Shown here: positions 26,510-35,002 of the stretch, in pieces | Position numbering within the stretch: position 1 is the stretch's first letter | Layout: each line of letters begins with the position of its first letter | NCBI GenBank assembly: GCA_016794465.1 | Contig: JAEUKA010000050.1 | Span: 1 to 64,000, forward strand | Direction of reading: 5' to 3' | DNA from: Myxococcales bacterium | Lineage (GTDB): Bacteria; Myxococcota_A; Polyangia; Palsa-1104; JAEUJZ01 | Length of the DNA stretch: 64,000 nucleotides | Made by a program: the position numbers and the translations under genes | Notes under the pieces: generated by a model | The model's database searches: none | Seen by the model: only the letters and a program-made list of their open reading frames with translations | What the model was told of the DNA's origin: nothing

Positions 26510-28417
26510 ATGAACCTGCTCACCGAGACAGATCTGTATCTGCTAAACGAAGGCCGTCACCTGCGACTGTACGACAAGCTGGGGGCGCACCTTGTCAGAG
26601 GTGCTGGACGACCAGCTTGTCACTTTGCCGTGTGGGCTCCCAATGCGGCGCGCGTCTCGGTGCTGGGGGACTGGAATGGCTGGACTCCGGAGCGTGATCT
26701 GCTACGCAGCCTGGGTCAGTCCGGAGTCTGGCAGGGCTGTGTGGAAGGAGTGCAGGAAGGCCAGCGCTACGTCTATCAGATCACCTCGCGCTATCGGGAC
26801 TACCAGATCGACAAGGCCGATCCGTTTGCGTTTTCTGCGCAGCTGCCACCGGACAGAGCGTCGGTGGTGACGTGTCTGGACTACACCTGGGGGGATCAGC
26901 AGTGGCGGCAGACCCGTAAGGATCGGCAGGCGCTGTCGGCGCCGCAGTCGATCTATGAGCTGCACCTGGGATCATGGCGGCGGACTCCGGATGGGCAATT
27001 CCTTAGCTATCGGGAAGTGGCGCCGCTGCTGGTCGATTACGTCGGCAAGCTTGGCTTCACCCACGTCGAGCTGTTGCCGATCATGGAGCATCCTTTTTAC
27101 GGCTCGTGGGGCTATCAGTGTACCGGTTTTTTTGCGCCCACCAGTCGCTACGGATCGCCGCAAGATCTGATGTTCCTGATCGACTCCCTTCATCAAGCAG
27201 GAATCGGAGTGATCTTGGACTGGGTTCCTTCCCACTTCCCATCCGATGGTCACGGACTCGGATTCTTCGACGGGACACACCTGTACGAACATGAAGATCC
27301 GCGCCAAGGATTCCATCCCGAGTGGCACAGCCTGCTGTTCAACTACGGACGCAGTGAAGTGCGATCGTTCCTGCTTTCAAGCGCGCTGTTTTGGCTGGAT
27401 CGCTATCACATTGATGGGCTGCGGGTGGATGCAGTGGCGTCGATGCTGTACCTCGACTACTCGCGGAAGGAAGGGGAGTGGATTCCCAATCGCTTGGGAG
27501 GGAAGGAAAACCTCGATGCGATCGGGTTCCTGCGCCAGCTGGCCGAAGATGTCTACCGCGAGTTTCCCGATGCCGAGACGATTGCAGAGGAGTCGACTTC
27601 CTGGCCGCTGGTTACGCGACCGACCTCGGTGCAAGGTCTTGGCTTTGGCTATAAGTGGGACATGGGCTGGATGCACGACACGCTACAGTACTTTGCGCTC
27701 GATCCGGTTCACCGCCAGCATCATCACAACCTGCTGACCTTTCGGGGGATGTACGCGCAGAGCGAGAACTTCGTGCTGTCGCTGTCGCATGATGAGGTGG
27801 TCCACCTGAAAGGCTCGCTTTACACCAAGATGGGTGGACCGGCTGCCGATCCGTGGCAGAAGCGAGCGAGTCTGCGACTCCTGTTTGGTTATCAGTATGC
27901 GCTGCCGGGAAAGAAGCTCCTGTTTATGGGCGCAGAGCTGGGACAGTGGCGCGAGTGGAATCATGAAGGGAGTCTGGACTGGGCACTCCTAGACAGTCCG
28001 GAGCACGCAGGAATTTCACGCTTTGTGGCGGATCTAAATCGGGTCTATCAAGCGGAACCGGCGCTGGCTGTTTTGGACTATTCTCCGACGGGATTTCGCT
28101 GGCTGAATGCCGATGACCGCGAGCACAGTGTCCTGGCTTTTCTGCGCTGCGGAGACTCTGAAACAGACACTGTGGTGGTGATCTGTAACTTCACTCCGGT
28201 GCCGCGCGCAGGCTACCGAGTAGGTGTCCCGGCACCTGGATTTTGGCAAGAGATCCTCAACAGTGATGCCGCAGAGTATGCGGGCAGTGGACTCGGAAAC
28301 CTGGGCGGACTTGTCTCTGTAGAGACTCCTTGTCAGGGACAGCCGCACTCAATAGAGGCATTCCTCCCGCCTCTTTCTGTGCTCTACTTTCGGCGTGTAA
28401 AGCAACTTGGGCGGTAG
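26510..28417 (+). CDS. glgB: 1,4-alpha-glucan branching enzyme
   Basis: GH13 enzyme that introduces alpha-1,6 branches into glycogen. The 635-residue product has a CBM48 N-terminal domain (about 30-120: CHFAVWAPNAARVSVLGDWNGW), a GH13 catalytic barrel with D307 (GLRVDAVASMLY), E360 (TIAEESTSW) and D428 (LSLSHDEVVH), and a C-terminal beta domain. The motif ELLPIMEHPFYGSWGYQ near 192-208 is diagnostic of branching enzymes. It begins 20 bp after the ATP-grasp gene. The sequence before the ATG (CAGAAT then 8 bases) lacks a Shine-Dalgarno, so initiation may be coupled or leaderless. No other glg gene is present. Confidence 0.94.
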   Translation: MNLLTETDLYLLNEGRHLRLYDKLGAHLVRGAGRPACHFAVWAPNAARVSVLGDWNGWTPERDLLRSLGQSGVWQGCVEGVQEGQRYVYQITSRYRDYQIDKADPFAFSAQLPPDRASVVTCLDYTWGDQQWRQTRKDRQALSAPQSIYELHLGSWRRTPDGQFLSYREVAPLLVDYVGKLGFTHVELLPIMEHPFYGSWGYQCTGFFAPTSRYGSPQDLMFLIDSLHQAGIGVILDWVPSHFPSDGHGLGFFDGTHLYEHEDPRQGFHPEWHSLLFNYGRSEVRSFLLSSALFWLDRYHIDGLRVDAVASMLYLDYSRKEGEWIPNRLGGKENLDAIGFLRQLAEDVYREFPDAETIAEESTSWPLVTRPTSVQGLGFGYKWDMGWMHDTLQYFALDPVHRQHHHNLLTFRGMYAQSENFVLSLSHDEVVHLKGSLYTKMGGPAADPWQKRASLRLLFGYQYALPGKKLLFMGAELGQWREWNHEGSLDWALLDSPEHAGISRFVADLNRVYQAEPALAVLDYSPTGFRWLNADDREHSVLAFLRCGDSETDTVVVICNFTPVPRAGYRVGVPAPGFWQEILNSDAAEYAGSGLGNLGGLVSVETPCQGQPHSIEAFLPPLSVLYFRRVKQLGR

Positions 28418-28557
28418 TGGGTCTGCCACATCTGCGTAGCCCCTTTGTCGCACGATTGTCCGCATCCGCTTCGTCCGATTTTTGGGCCGCCACGCGACGT
28501 GGCTGCGTAGTTTGGCCCTCAACTTTTGTCCGAGTTTCGATCGTGACGCGACTCCCT

Positions 28558-28586
28558 TTGATCTAGCGGCAAAAACTAGATATTCT
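28558..28586 (+). promoter_or_regulatory. Candidate sigma70-type promoter with internal dyad, upstream of the kinase gene
   Basis: TTGATC (28558-28563), a 17-bp spacer and TATTCT (28581-28586) match the -35/-10 consensus at 4 of 6 bases each. The spacer is bounded by a perfect 6-bp inverted repeat, ATCTAG (28561-28566) and CTAGAT (28576-28581), a plausible operator. This is within the 276-bp space before the GTG start at 28694; the rest of that space shows no gene. Confidence 0.45.
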
Positions 28587-28693
28587 GATCACATGCCGCT
28601 CTGTAACCCCTGGACGTGCCTCGGCTGTAAGGGAGAGGTCACGTCAAGGGGTCACTTGACTGGGGCTGCAGCCTGGGACAGGAGACGCAAGCT

Positions 28694-31600
28694 GTGACGT
28701 CGAAAAACCCCTATCGCACTGCGGGAATGGGCGGTGTGTATGTCGAGCGCGAGGCCGATATTCATCTGCGCCGCGAGCTCTCTGACAATCGGCGCTTTCC
28801 GCTCATTTCCGCTCCTTCCGAGAGTGGCAAGACGAGCCTGATCCGGCACACGATCGAGTCTCTCGATCCCGCCGGATTTTGCGTCCTGTCGGTGGATCTG
28901 TCTCGGCTGCGACTTGGTACGCCCACGCAGTTTATGGGAGAGCTACTCGGCGCGATTGCGAAGGAAGGCGACTTCGATCAGCGCGAGATCCTTCCTGACA
29001 ACCCCGAGGACACGATCCTGGCGTGGCTGGGAACCTTCCCGCAGCGACTGGTGATCTTCTTCGACAACTGCGAGGTGCTGGAGCGACCCGAGATCTGCGA
29101 TGCCGTGTTTGGCAAGCTGCGGCTGCTCTTTAACATTCGCAATGAAAACGAGGAGTTTCAGCGGCTGCAGATCTTCCTCGCCGGTGCGGTGTCGGGGCGG
29201 CAGCTGATTCCGATTCATCTTCAAGCTCCGTTTGGAATTGGGAATGAGATCCAGCTGCGACCCTTTAACGCCGAGCAAGTCGATGCGCTGGCGTGGCATC
29301 TGTCAGCGAGCGGAGTGGCGGTAGGAGGTGATGTCGGCAGTCGGCTCACTCACCACAGTGGCGGGCTGCCGTTTCTGTGTCAGCAGGTGCTGTCCTCGCT
29401 GTGGGAAGACGCGGTGATCAAAGGAACTCCGATTGATACTGCGGAGGTCGATCATGCCGTCGACGATTTGATCGAGCGGGCCCCACAGATCGAACACTTT
29501 GCCAGTATGTTTCGGACGTTTAGTAGCGATCAGGATCTGCTCGATGCCTTTCATCGGCTGTGTCGGGGTCAGTCGGTGGCAGAGGAGATGCTGGCGCGCC
29601 TGACGCTGACTGGGCTTTGTGAAGAAGACCTCCCCTATCGATCAGCGATCTATGAGCGGGTGTTCGGTCGGGGTGGTCCGCTGGCACTGCCGGCACCGAT
29701 TGGACAGCGTGCGACGGTTCAGGTGGCGATCATCGCGGGTCCAGATGCGTCCAGTCACGCGGAGGTTGAGGACACGGATGCCATCGAGGTAGATCCCGAT
29801 GAGGACTCGGGATTCCTGGTGCTCAGTGAGCCGCCGCCGCCCGCGAAGCCGCAAGATCCAAGGCCGCAGAGCCTGCCGGGTGCGACGCTGCCCGAGGAGC
29901 CGCCGCTCTCTACCATCGCGAGCATCGCGAGCATCGCACCGATTGAGCCGACTGCGTCGAGCGTGCCGAGTGCGCCGAGTGCACCGAGTGTGCCGATTGC
30001 CGCCGAGTCTGCGCCGGGCAGTGCCAAGACCCCGACGTACAGCGTGCCTGCGGTCAGTCAAATGACCCCGACCAAAGACGTGCCGCAGCAGCCGGGGCCG
30101 CAGAGCACCAAGACGCCGACGTATGGCGTGACGGCCGCTCCGGTGAGCACCAAGACGCCGACTTATGCGGCCTCGCTGGGCACCAGCCTGCCACCGTCGG
30201 ATGGACTGGCGAGCAAAAAGACGCCGACCTATCTGGGAGGCACGCCGACGAGTCCGCCGCCCAGTGAGCGGACACCGACCTATGCGGGGGGGATGCTCAC
30301 GAGCGCGCCGGCGAGCACCAGCACACCCAAGTACCCAGGCACGACTGGGAGCATGCCTGCCATTCCTGCGCTTCCGCTCGATGCAGGAGGGTCGCTCAGC
30401 AATCGGACTCCGCTCTACAGCCCGTCGACGATGCCGCCGATTCCGAGCCAGCGGACGCCGACCTATCCGGCGATGGGTCAGGCGCAGCCTGGTGGCGAGG
30501 GACTCGAAGCGCGGCTCTTGCGCGCGGAAAGAGACGCCGGCGATCTGGACGATCGACCGACGCAGCTACAGCCGACGGCGCCGCGATCCGAGACTCAGGA
30601 GCTGCGGCAGAAGATCGACACCCAGATCCTCTTGTCGGCGGAGCTGGACCTGTTCTGCTCGACGTACTTTCCGCATGTGGCGCGACTGTTCAACAGTCCT
30701 CTGTCGCGTACGGAAAAGACCGACCTCTTGCTGGCCCACGCCGATCGCAGCACGCTGCGGGAACGACTGAAGGACTGGTCGAAGCAGCGTCGGGAAGCGC
30801 AGCCCGATGCGTACTCGGTTTCTTCGGCAGAGTCGATTGCGCCGCTGGCTCCGGAAGTGGTCGCTGCGGCGCCGGTCGCTTCGCCGGTCGTGGCTCCTCC
30901 GACTCCGCCAGTTGCCCCGCCACCGATCCCAGATCGCCCCGCCGAGCCGCCCGCTGTGGCGACGGTGGTGGATGCTGCTGCCGAGGTCAAGTCCGGGACC
31001 AGCGAGACGCCCGAAGGCTTCAAGCCGCCCAGCTCCGCCGTCATGCAGGTCGGCATCGGCCTGGTGCTGGCCAACCGCTACTTCCTGACCAGCGAGATCG
31101 GCCAGGGAGCAGTGGCGACGATGTGGAACGCCTACGATCGCATCAAAGATGAGCAGGTTGCGATCAAGATCCTGCATGGTGCGGCGGCGGACAATCCGCA
31201 GCTCGTCGAGCGCTTCTGGCGCAGTGCCCAGCAGATGGGCAGTCTGTCGCATCCCACCGTCGTCGGGGTGCTCAACAAGCCGCGCGAGGAAAACGGCACG
31301 CACTACGTCGTCTTCGAGCTACAGGCCGGCGGCAACCTTCGTCAGTGGGTGCTCGGTGGCAAGCTGACTCGGATGCAGCTGATGCGGACGCTGCAGCGAC
31401 TCGGTGCGGCCTTAAGCTATGCCCACGAAAAGAAGGTCTTCCACCGCGACATCAAGCCGACCAACATCTTGTTTGATGCGGCGGGGCATGCGCGGCTGAC
31501 GGACTTTGGGATGGTGTGGCCGTCGGATACGCCGCAAAAGCAGGAGAGTCGCACCGACCGCACCGTCTACATGGCTCCCGAGGAGCAGGCCGGCGGTCAG

Positions 31601-33472
31601 CTCGGCGATCCGCGCAGCGATGTCTATTCCATTGGCATGTGCGCGCTGTATGCACTGCTTGGCAAAGAGCTGACGCCGGCGCTGGTCATGGATCGGGGTG
31701 GGCTGATCGATCAGCTCGATGCGCCGCCGCCGCTCAAAGCGGTGCTGTTGCGGGCGGTAGCGCCGAATCCCAACGATCGCTTTCCGTCGGTGGCGGAGTT
31801 CTGCCGAGCCTTGGAGTTTGACGCGCCGGCGCTGCCCGGGATGGTCAATCGCTCGTCGCTGCCGGGAATGCCGGGGAGCCTGACGCGGACCAATCCGGGG
31901 ATGATCGCGCCGGGGATGCGTCAGAGCTCGCCGCAGATGCCGGTGATGGCGCCGCTGTCGCGCACCAATCCACCGATCAATCCGTCGCTGACGCGGACCA
32001 ATCCGGGGCTGTTTGGGGGCCAAGCGCCACCGCTGACCTCGCCGGCCAAGTCCGTCGCGGTGCGGACGACCGGGCCCCAAGCGGTGGCGGCGGGGCTGCG
32101 GACGACCAATCCGCCGATGCCGGGACTGACGCGGACGGCACCGCCGCCGATGCTGCGGACTCCGACTGCCGAGGAAGAGATTCAGCCGCCGCCGGGGCGC
32201 AGTCCGGGCGAGCTGGCCGAGTATGCGATCGATACCGAGCGGGTTCGGGCGGTCACGTCCGAGGCGATGGTGACGCGCAATCCGAACTCGGTGATGCAGC
32301 CGCTGCCGATGCCGCCGCCAAGTCGCCAGTGGCCGCTGATGATCGGCTTTGGCGTGCTGGTGTTGGCCGGCGGTATTGGACTGGGTACATATCTGGTCAA
32401 TACCAATCGCAAGCCGGTGGTGGCAGTGAACGATCCGGGGCGAAAAGCCATCCCGGGCGACCCGAATCCGACTGTGGCGGTGCGTCCTGGCGAGCCTTCC
32501 ACCGATGAGGTCTTTGTCGCGACACCGATCATTCCGGTCAAGCCCGGCGAGGTGCAGCCTGGCAAGAATCGGCACGATTCGACGAAGCACGGCGACGCCA
32601 AGTCGACGGTGGTTGCGATGGCCAAGCCCACAGCGGGAGCCGAAAAAGAAGGGGTCGAGAAAGCGGGCGCGCGACCCTCGCTGATGAAGGGGGCGCTCAA
32701 GCCCGAGCCGGTGCCAGGTCCCGAGCAGAAGCCGCTTATCGCCAAGGTCGAGCCCGCAAAGGTAGTTGCCGCCGAAAAGCCTGAGCCCGCGAAAGTAGTA
32801 GCGGCAGCCAAGACCGAGCCTGCGAAGGTAGTAGCGGCAGCCAAGACCGAGCCCGCGAAAGTAGTAGCGGCAGCCAAGACCGAGCCCGCGAAGGTAGTAG
32901 CGGCAGCCAAGCCTGAGCCTGCGAAGGTAGTAGCGGCAGCCAAGACCGAGCCTGCGAAAGTAGTAGCGGCAGCCAAGACCGAGCCCGCGAAAGTAGTTGC
33001 CGCAGCAAAGCCGGAAGCCGCCAAGCCGGTTGCAGTTGCCAAGGCAGTGGTCGCGGTCAAGCCGACGCCGGTCGCCAAGCCCGAGCCGCTCAAGCTTGCG
33101 GTCAAGCCGACACCAGCGATCAAGCCGGGACCGTTTAAGCCGCAGGTTGCTGCCGTCAAGCCCACTCCGGTTCAGACAGCGGCTGCAGCGACGCCAGAGG
33201 GTCAAGCCGCGCTGCGCGATGCCCAGCAAGCCTACGTGCGCGGCGATCGGCAGCAGGCGTTGGCGATGGCCCTGGGGGTGACTCGGCGCGGTGGCGAGGA
33301 TGCCGCCAGTGCTTGGCGCTTTGTCGGTGGCGCAGCGTGTAGCAGCCGTCAAGCGGCGCTCGCAACCACGGCCTATCGCAACCTGCGCTCTCCCGATGCG
33401 CGGCGAACCCTGGTCGATCTGTGTCAGCGCAACGGTCTGCCGTTCGCAGGCGGCCAGTTCACGTCCGATTAG
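28694..33472 (+). CDS. AAA-type ATPase / Ser-Thr kinase / transmembrane multidomain protein
   Basis: The 1592-residue product, in order: an AAA-like/STAND-type NTPase (1-350) with Walker A APSESGKTS (40-48) and a Walker-B-like RLVIFFDNCEVL near 115-125; an acidic and Pro-rich linker holding six TPTY motifs (about 444-594); a complete Ser/Thr kinase domain (about 790-1055) with VAIK K825, HRDIKPTN 917-924 (D919), DFG D937 and APEE; a Pro/Asn/Thr-rich segment; one transmembrane helix near 1214-1235 (MIGFGVLVLAGGIGLGTYLV); and a Lys/Ala repeat region (1353-1440) before a short TPR-like end. The kinase is therefore cytoplasmic with the repeat domain probably periplasmic. A GTG start with GGAG 9 bp upstream is used. 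Signalling role inferred; substrate unknown. Confidence 0.88.
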   Translation: MTSKNPYRTAGMGGVYVEREADIHLRRELSDNRRFPLISAPSESGKTSLIRHTIESLDPAGFCVLSVDLSRLRLGTPTQFMGELLGAIAKEGDFDQREILPDNPEDTILAWLGTFPQRLVIFFDNCEVLERPEICDAVFGKLRLLFNIRNENEEFQRLQIFLAGAVSGRQLIPIHLQAPFGIGNEIQLRPFNAEQVDALAWHLSASGVAVGGDVGSRLTHHSGGLPFLCQQVLSSLWEDAVIKGTPIDTAEVDHAVDDLIERAPQIEHFASMFRTFSSDQDLLDAFHRLCRGQSVAEEMLARLTLTGLCEEDLPYRSAIYERVFGRGGPLALPAPIGQRATVQVAIIAGPDASSHAEVEDTDAIEVDPDEDSGFLVLSEPPPPAKPQDPRPQSLPGATLPEEPPLSTIASIASIAPIEPTASSVPSAPSAPSVPIAAESAPGSAKTPTYSVPAVSQMTPTKDVPQQPGPQSTKTPTYGVTAAPVSTKTPTYAASLGTSLPPSDGLASKKTPTYLGGTPTSPPPSERTPTYAGGMLTSAPASTSTPKYPGTTGSMPAIPALPLDAGGSLSNRTPLYSPSTMPPIPSQRTPTYPAMGQAQPGGEGLEARLLRAERDAGDLDDRPTQLQPTAPRSETQELRQKIDTQILLSAELDLFCSTYFPHVARLFNSPLSRTEKTDLLLAHADRSTLRERLKDWSKQRREAQPDAYSVSSAESIAPLAPEVVAAAPVASPVVAPPTPPVAPPPIPDRPAEPPAVATVVDAAAEVKSGTSETPEGFKPPSSAVMQVGIGLVLANRYFLTSEIGQGAVATMWNAYDRIKDEQVAIKILHGAAADNPQLVERFWRSAQQMGSLSHPTVVGVLNKPREENGTHYVVFELQAGGNLRQWVLGGKLTRMQLMRTLQRLGAALSYAHEKKVFHRDIKPTNILFDAAGHARLTDFGMVWPSDTPQKQESRTDRTVYMAPEEQAGGQLGDPRSDVYSIGMCALYALLGKELTPALVMDRGGLIDQLDAPPPLKAVLLRAVAPNPNDRFPSVAEFCRALEFDAPALPGMVNRSSLPGMPGSLTRTNPGMIAPGMRQSSPQMPVMAPLSRTNPPINPSLTRTNPGLFGGQAPPLTSPAKSVAVRTTGPQAVAAGLRTTNPPMPGLTRTAPPPMLRTPTAEEEIQPPPGRSPGELAEYAIDTERVRAVTSEAMVTRNPNSVMQPLPMPPPSRQWPLMIGFGVLVLAGGIGLGTYLVNTNRKPVVAVNDPGRKAIPGDPNPTVAVRPGEPSTDEVFVATPIIPVKPGEVQPGKNRHDSTKHGDAKSTVVAMAKPTAGAEKEGVEKAGARPSLMKGALKPEPVPGPEQKPLIAKVEPAKVVAAEKPEPAKVVAAAKTEPAKVVAAAKTEPAKVVAAAKTEPAKVVAAAKPEPAKVVAAAKTEPAKVVAAAKTEPAKVVAAAKPEAAKPVAVAKAVVAVKPTPVAKPEPLKLAVKPTPAIKPGPFKPQVAAVKPTPVQTAAAATPEGQAALRDAQQAYVRGDRQQALAMALGVTRRGGEDAASAWRFVGGAACSSRQAALATTAYRNLRSPDARRTLVDLCQRNGLPFAGGQFTSD
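30024..30474 (+). repeat. KTPTY linear-motif repeats within the kinase linker
   Basis: Six copies of T-P-T-Y preceded by Lys or Arg (AKTPTY, TKTPTY twice, KKTPTY, ERTPTY, QRTPTY), plus decayed forms (MTPTKD, STPKY, RTPLY), are spaced 10-30 residues apart in an otherwise Pro/Ser/Gly-rich disordered linker. The DNA between them is not repetitive, so the motif is maintained at the protein level. Proximity to a kinase domain in the same chain makes them candidate phospho-acceptor or FHA-binding sites; that is inference. Confidence 0.75.
32750..33013 (+). repeat. Eight 33-bp coding repeats (EPAKVVAAAKT)
   Basis: Eight consecutive 33-bp units encode an 11-residue Lys/Ala/Val/Pro repeat in the extracytoplasmic tail of the kinase (residues about 1353-1440). 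Units 2-7 are nearly identical in DNA (GTAGTAGCGGCAGCCAAG core), units 1 and 8 more diverged, and degenerate copies follow. Such TonB/PdhE2-like Lys-Pro-Ala stretches commonly span the periplasm or wall. The near identity of the inner units suggests recent expansion by slippage or unequal crossover. Confidence 0.9.
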
Positions 33473-33481
33473 CTCCCAGAT

Positions 33482-33504
33482 TGAGCGCCGCAGCTCACAT
33501 TTTT
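33482..33504 (+). terminator. Weak intrinsic terminator after the kinase gene
   Basis: A TGAGC/GCTCA stem with a 6-base loop is followed by CATTTTT ten bases after the kinase stop codon. The stem is only 5 bp, so strength is doubtful. Confidence 0.35.
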
Positions 33505-33692
33505 CCACACGCTCTACAGCTCATCCTTCATTGGGGATCGCGGCCCGACACCGCACCTGCACTTGCGGGCTTGCCGTGGCTGCGCAGTCGTCACTCGGCT
33601 GAATGATGCGAGCGTTTTTCGTTCTTCGTAAGTTGCCTTACACTCTGTATTGGCAGATGTTTTTTGTGGGTACAGATGCAAAAAAAACTCTG

Positions 33693-33698
33693 TATAAT
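33693..33698 (+). promoter_or_regulatory. -10 box TATAAT upstream of the phosphatase-like gene
   Basis: A perfect TATAAT lies in an AT-rich pocket (33610-33715) unlike the surrounding GC-rich DNA, 33 bp before the ATG at 33732. No good -35 is seen 16-18 bp upstream. The pocket may be activator-dependent. Confidence 0.45.
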
Positions 33699-33731
33699 CT
33701 GCGCATTGTCATCCTTTCTCGTCGAGAGCCT

Positions 33732-34727
33732 ATGAAGACCCACGTCAACTTCATCCGCTGGGGGGCAACCATTCTTGGCGCCGTGCTGGGGCTTTCCGAG
33801 GGAAGCGTCCAGGCACAGCAGCGCGTGGCACTCGGAGACACGACGCTCCATGGCGGAGGTCGCGACACCCGCACGCTCCGCAGCGAGCCGACCGTCACTG
33901 TGGAGCCGCTCGATCACCTCCCGCGACTGCGACCGGTCCTGCGGGGCGCGCTGTATCGCTCGGGGACACCGAGTGAAGCGGCGCTCTCGCACCTGTGTGA
34001 GCGCGGCTGGAAGCGCGTCTATTCGCTGTACGGCGAGCACACCACCCAGACCGGCCCGCGCAACGTCAACATGCTGCGCTACGGACGTGATGTGCGCAGC
34101 TGTCAGACCGACGGCAGTGCGCGCAGCATCGAGTGGCGCTCAGCTCCCTCGGCCCGGCTGCGGACGCTGCCCAATATTCTGAAGGATGTGCTCGAGAGCA
34201 TTCGCAGTCCCGACAAGGGGCCGGTACTGGTTCACTGCTGGAACGGACTGCACTATGCGGGCATGGTGTCGGCGCTGGCGCTGCGGCAGTTTTGTGGACT
34301 TTCCGGCGAGCAGGCCGAGGCGTACTGGCGGGCCAATGCCAATCGGGGGGCCAGCTATCCGCTGATCCTGGCCAACATTCACAACTTCAAGCCGATTCCT
34401 GGTCTGTCGCTGACTACCGCCGAGCAGCGCGCGCTCTGTCCCGATGTCAACGGAGGCTACATGCTGCCGACGGACAACATCGTGGCGGCGGCGCTGATTC
34501 ACCGGGGCCGAGGCGGCAGCCACAATCCGCCGATTCCTCCCCTGCGCAATGCGGTCGAGTCGAGTGAAGGCAGCGCTGCCACTTCCGCACATCCAAGTCG
34601 AGGTGGTGGTGAGCGACCGCCGGCTCCTCCGTCTGCGAGTCCAGCCGCTACCTCTGGTGCGACCAGTGAGAATGCGCCCGCCGCTCCTCCTTCACTTGGT
34701 CCCAAGCTTGCTTCCCGTCGGTCATAG
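33732..34727 (+). CDS. Exported dual-specificity-phosphatase-like protein lacking the P-loop Arg
   Basis: The 331-residue product has a signal peptide (1-29, ending SVQAQQ), a phosphatase-like domain (about 60-235: LRGALYRSGTPSEAALSHLCERGWKRVYSL...VLVHCWNGLHYAGMVSALALRQ), and a Pro/Ser-rich tail. The HC(x)5R catalytic loop of PTP/DSP enzymes is recognisable as H168-C169-W-N-G-L-H-Y175: the Cys is kept but Tyr replaces the phosphate-binding Arg. It may be a binding pseudophosphatase or a variant enzyme. The ATG at 33732 begins the signal peptide; longer upstream frames read through the promoter region and are rejected. It stands alone, with a hairpin downstream. Confidence 0.75.
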   Translation: MKTHVNFIRWGATILGAVLGLSEGSVQAQQRVALGDTTLHGGGRDTRTLRSEPTVTVEPLDHLPRLRPVLRGALYRSGTPSEAALSHLCERGWKRVYSLYGEHTTQTGPRNVNMLRYGRDVRSCQTDGSARSIEWRSAPSARLRTLPNILKDVLESIRSPDKGPVLVHCWNGLHYAGMVSALALRQFCGLSGEQAEAYWRANANRGASYPLILANIHNFKPIPGLSLTTAEQRALCPDVNGGYMLPTDNIVAAALIHRGRGGSHNPPIPPLRNAVESSEGSAATSAHPSRGGGERPPAPPSASPAATSGATSENAPAAPPSLGPKLASRRS

Positions 34728-34784
34728 CGCTTCTAGCTGCTCTCCCTACGACTTTCCTATTTGAACTGATCTGGTTCAAAATGA

Positions 34785-34811
34785 ATAAGAGTCATACAGA
34801 ATGACTCTTAT
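34785..34811. other. Perfect 11-bp inverted repeat (hairpin)
   Basis: ATAAGAGTCAT and ATGACTCTTAT are separated by 5 bases, 57 bp after the phosphatase-like gene. A T-run does not follow directly (only TCTTTT some 14 bases later), so it may be a weak terminator or a protein-binding dyad. A related AATAAGA hairpin lies at 63096. The remaining 190 bp up to 35003 shows no gene. Confidence 0.7.
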
Positions 34812-35002
34812 GTGAAAAATGATCTTTTGATCTTCATGAAGGGAGGCGGAGCGTGCTGGGACTACGATAGCTGCACGGTATCGAATACCTCGACGCACGG
34901 CGACGAAGCTGATCGATCCGAGCTGGAAATCGGTAACACCAGTAGACCACTGGCTGCTCCGTAGTTCTCCTTCCTGCGCGCGGAATCTGATAACCTGGCT
35001 CT

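Noticed and set aside
28418..28693. tRNA or other structured RNA gene before the kinase
   Set aside because: A TTCGATC stretch looked like a T-loop, but no acceptor or anticodon stems can be paired around it.
32750..33013. CRISPR or mobile repeat
   Set aside because: The 33-bp periodicity keeps the kinase reading frame; it is a protein repeat.
31412..33508. 698-residue minus-strand frame with LGLGCRYY repeats opposite the kinase
   Set aside because: The repeats mirror the 33-bp coding repeats of the kinase; Arg/His-rich, no start signal; the kinase strand carries clear motifs.
33603..33731. Extended N-terminus of the phosphatase-like protein
   Set aside because: The upstream frame crosses the TATAAT promoter pocket, and the signal peptide begins at the ATG at 33732.
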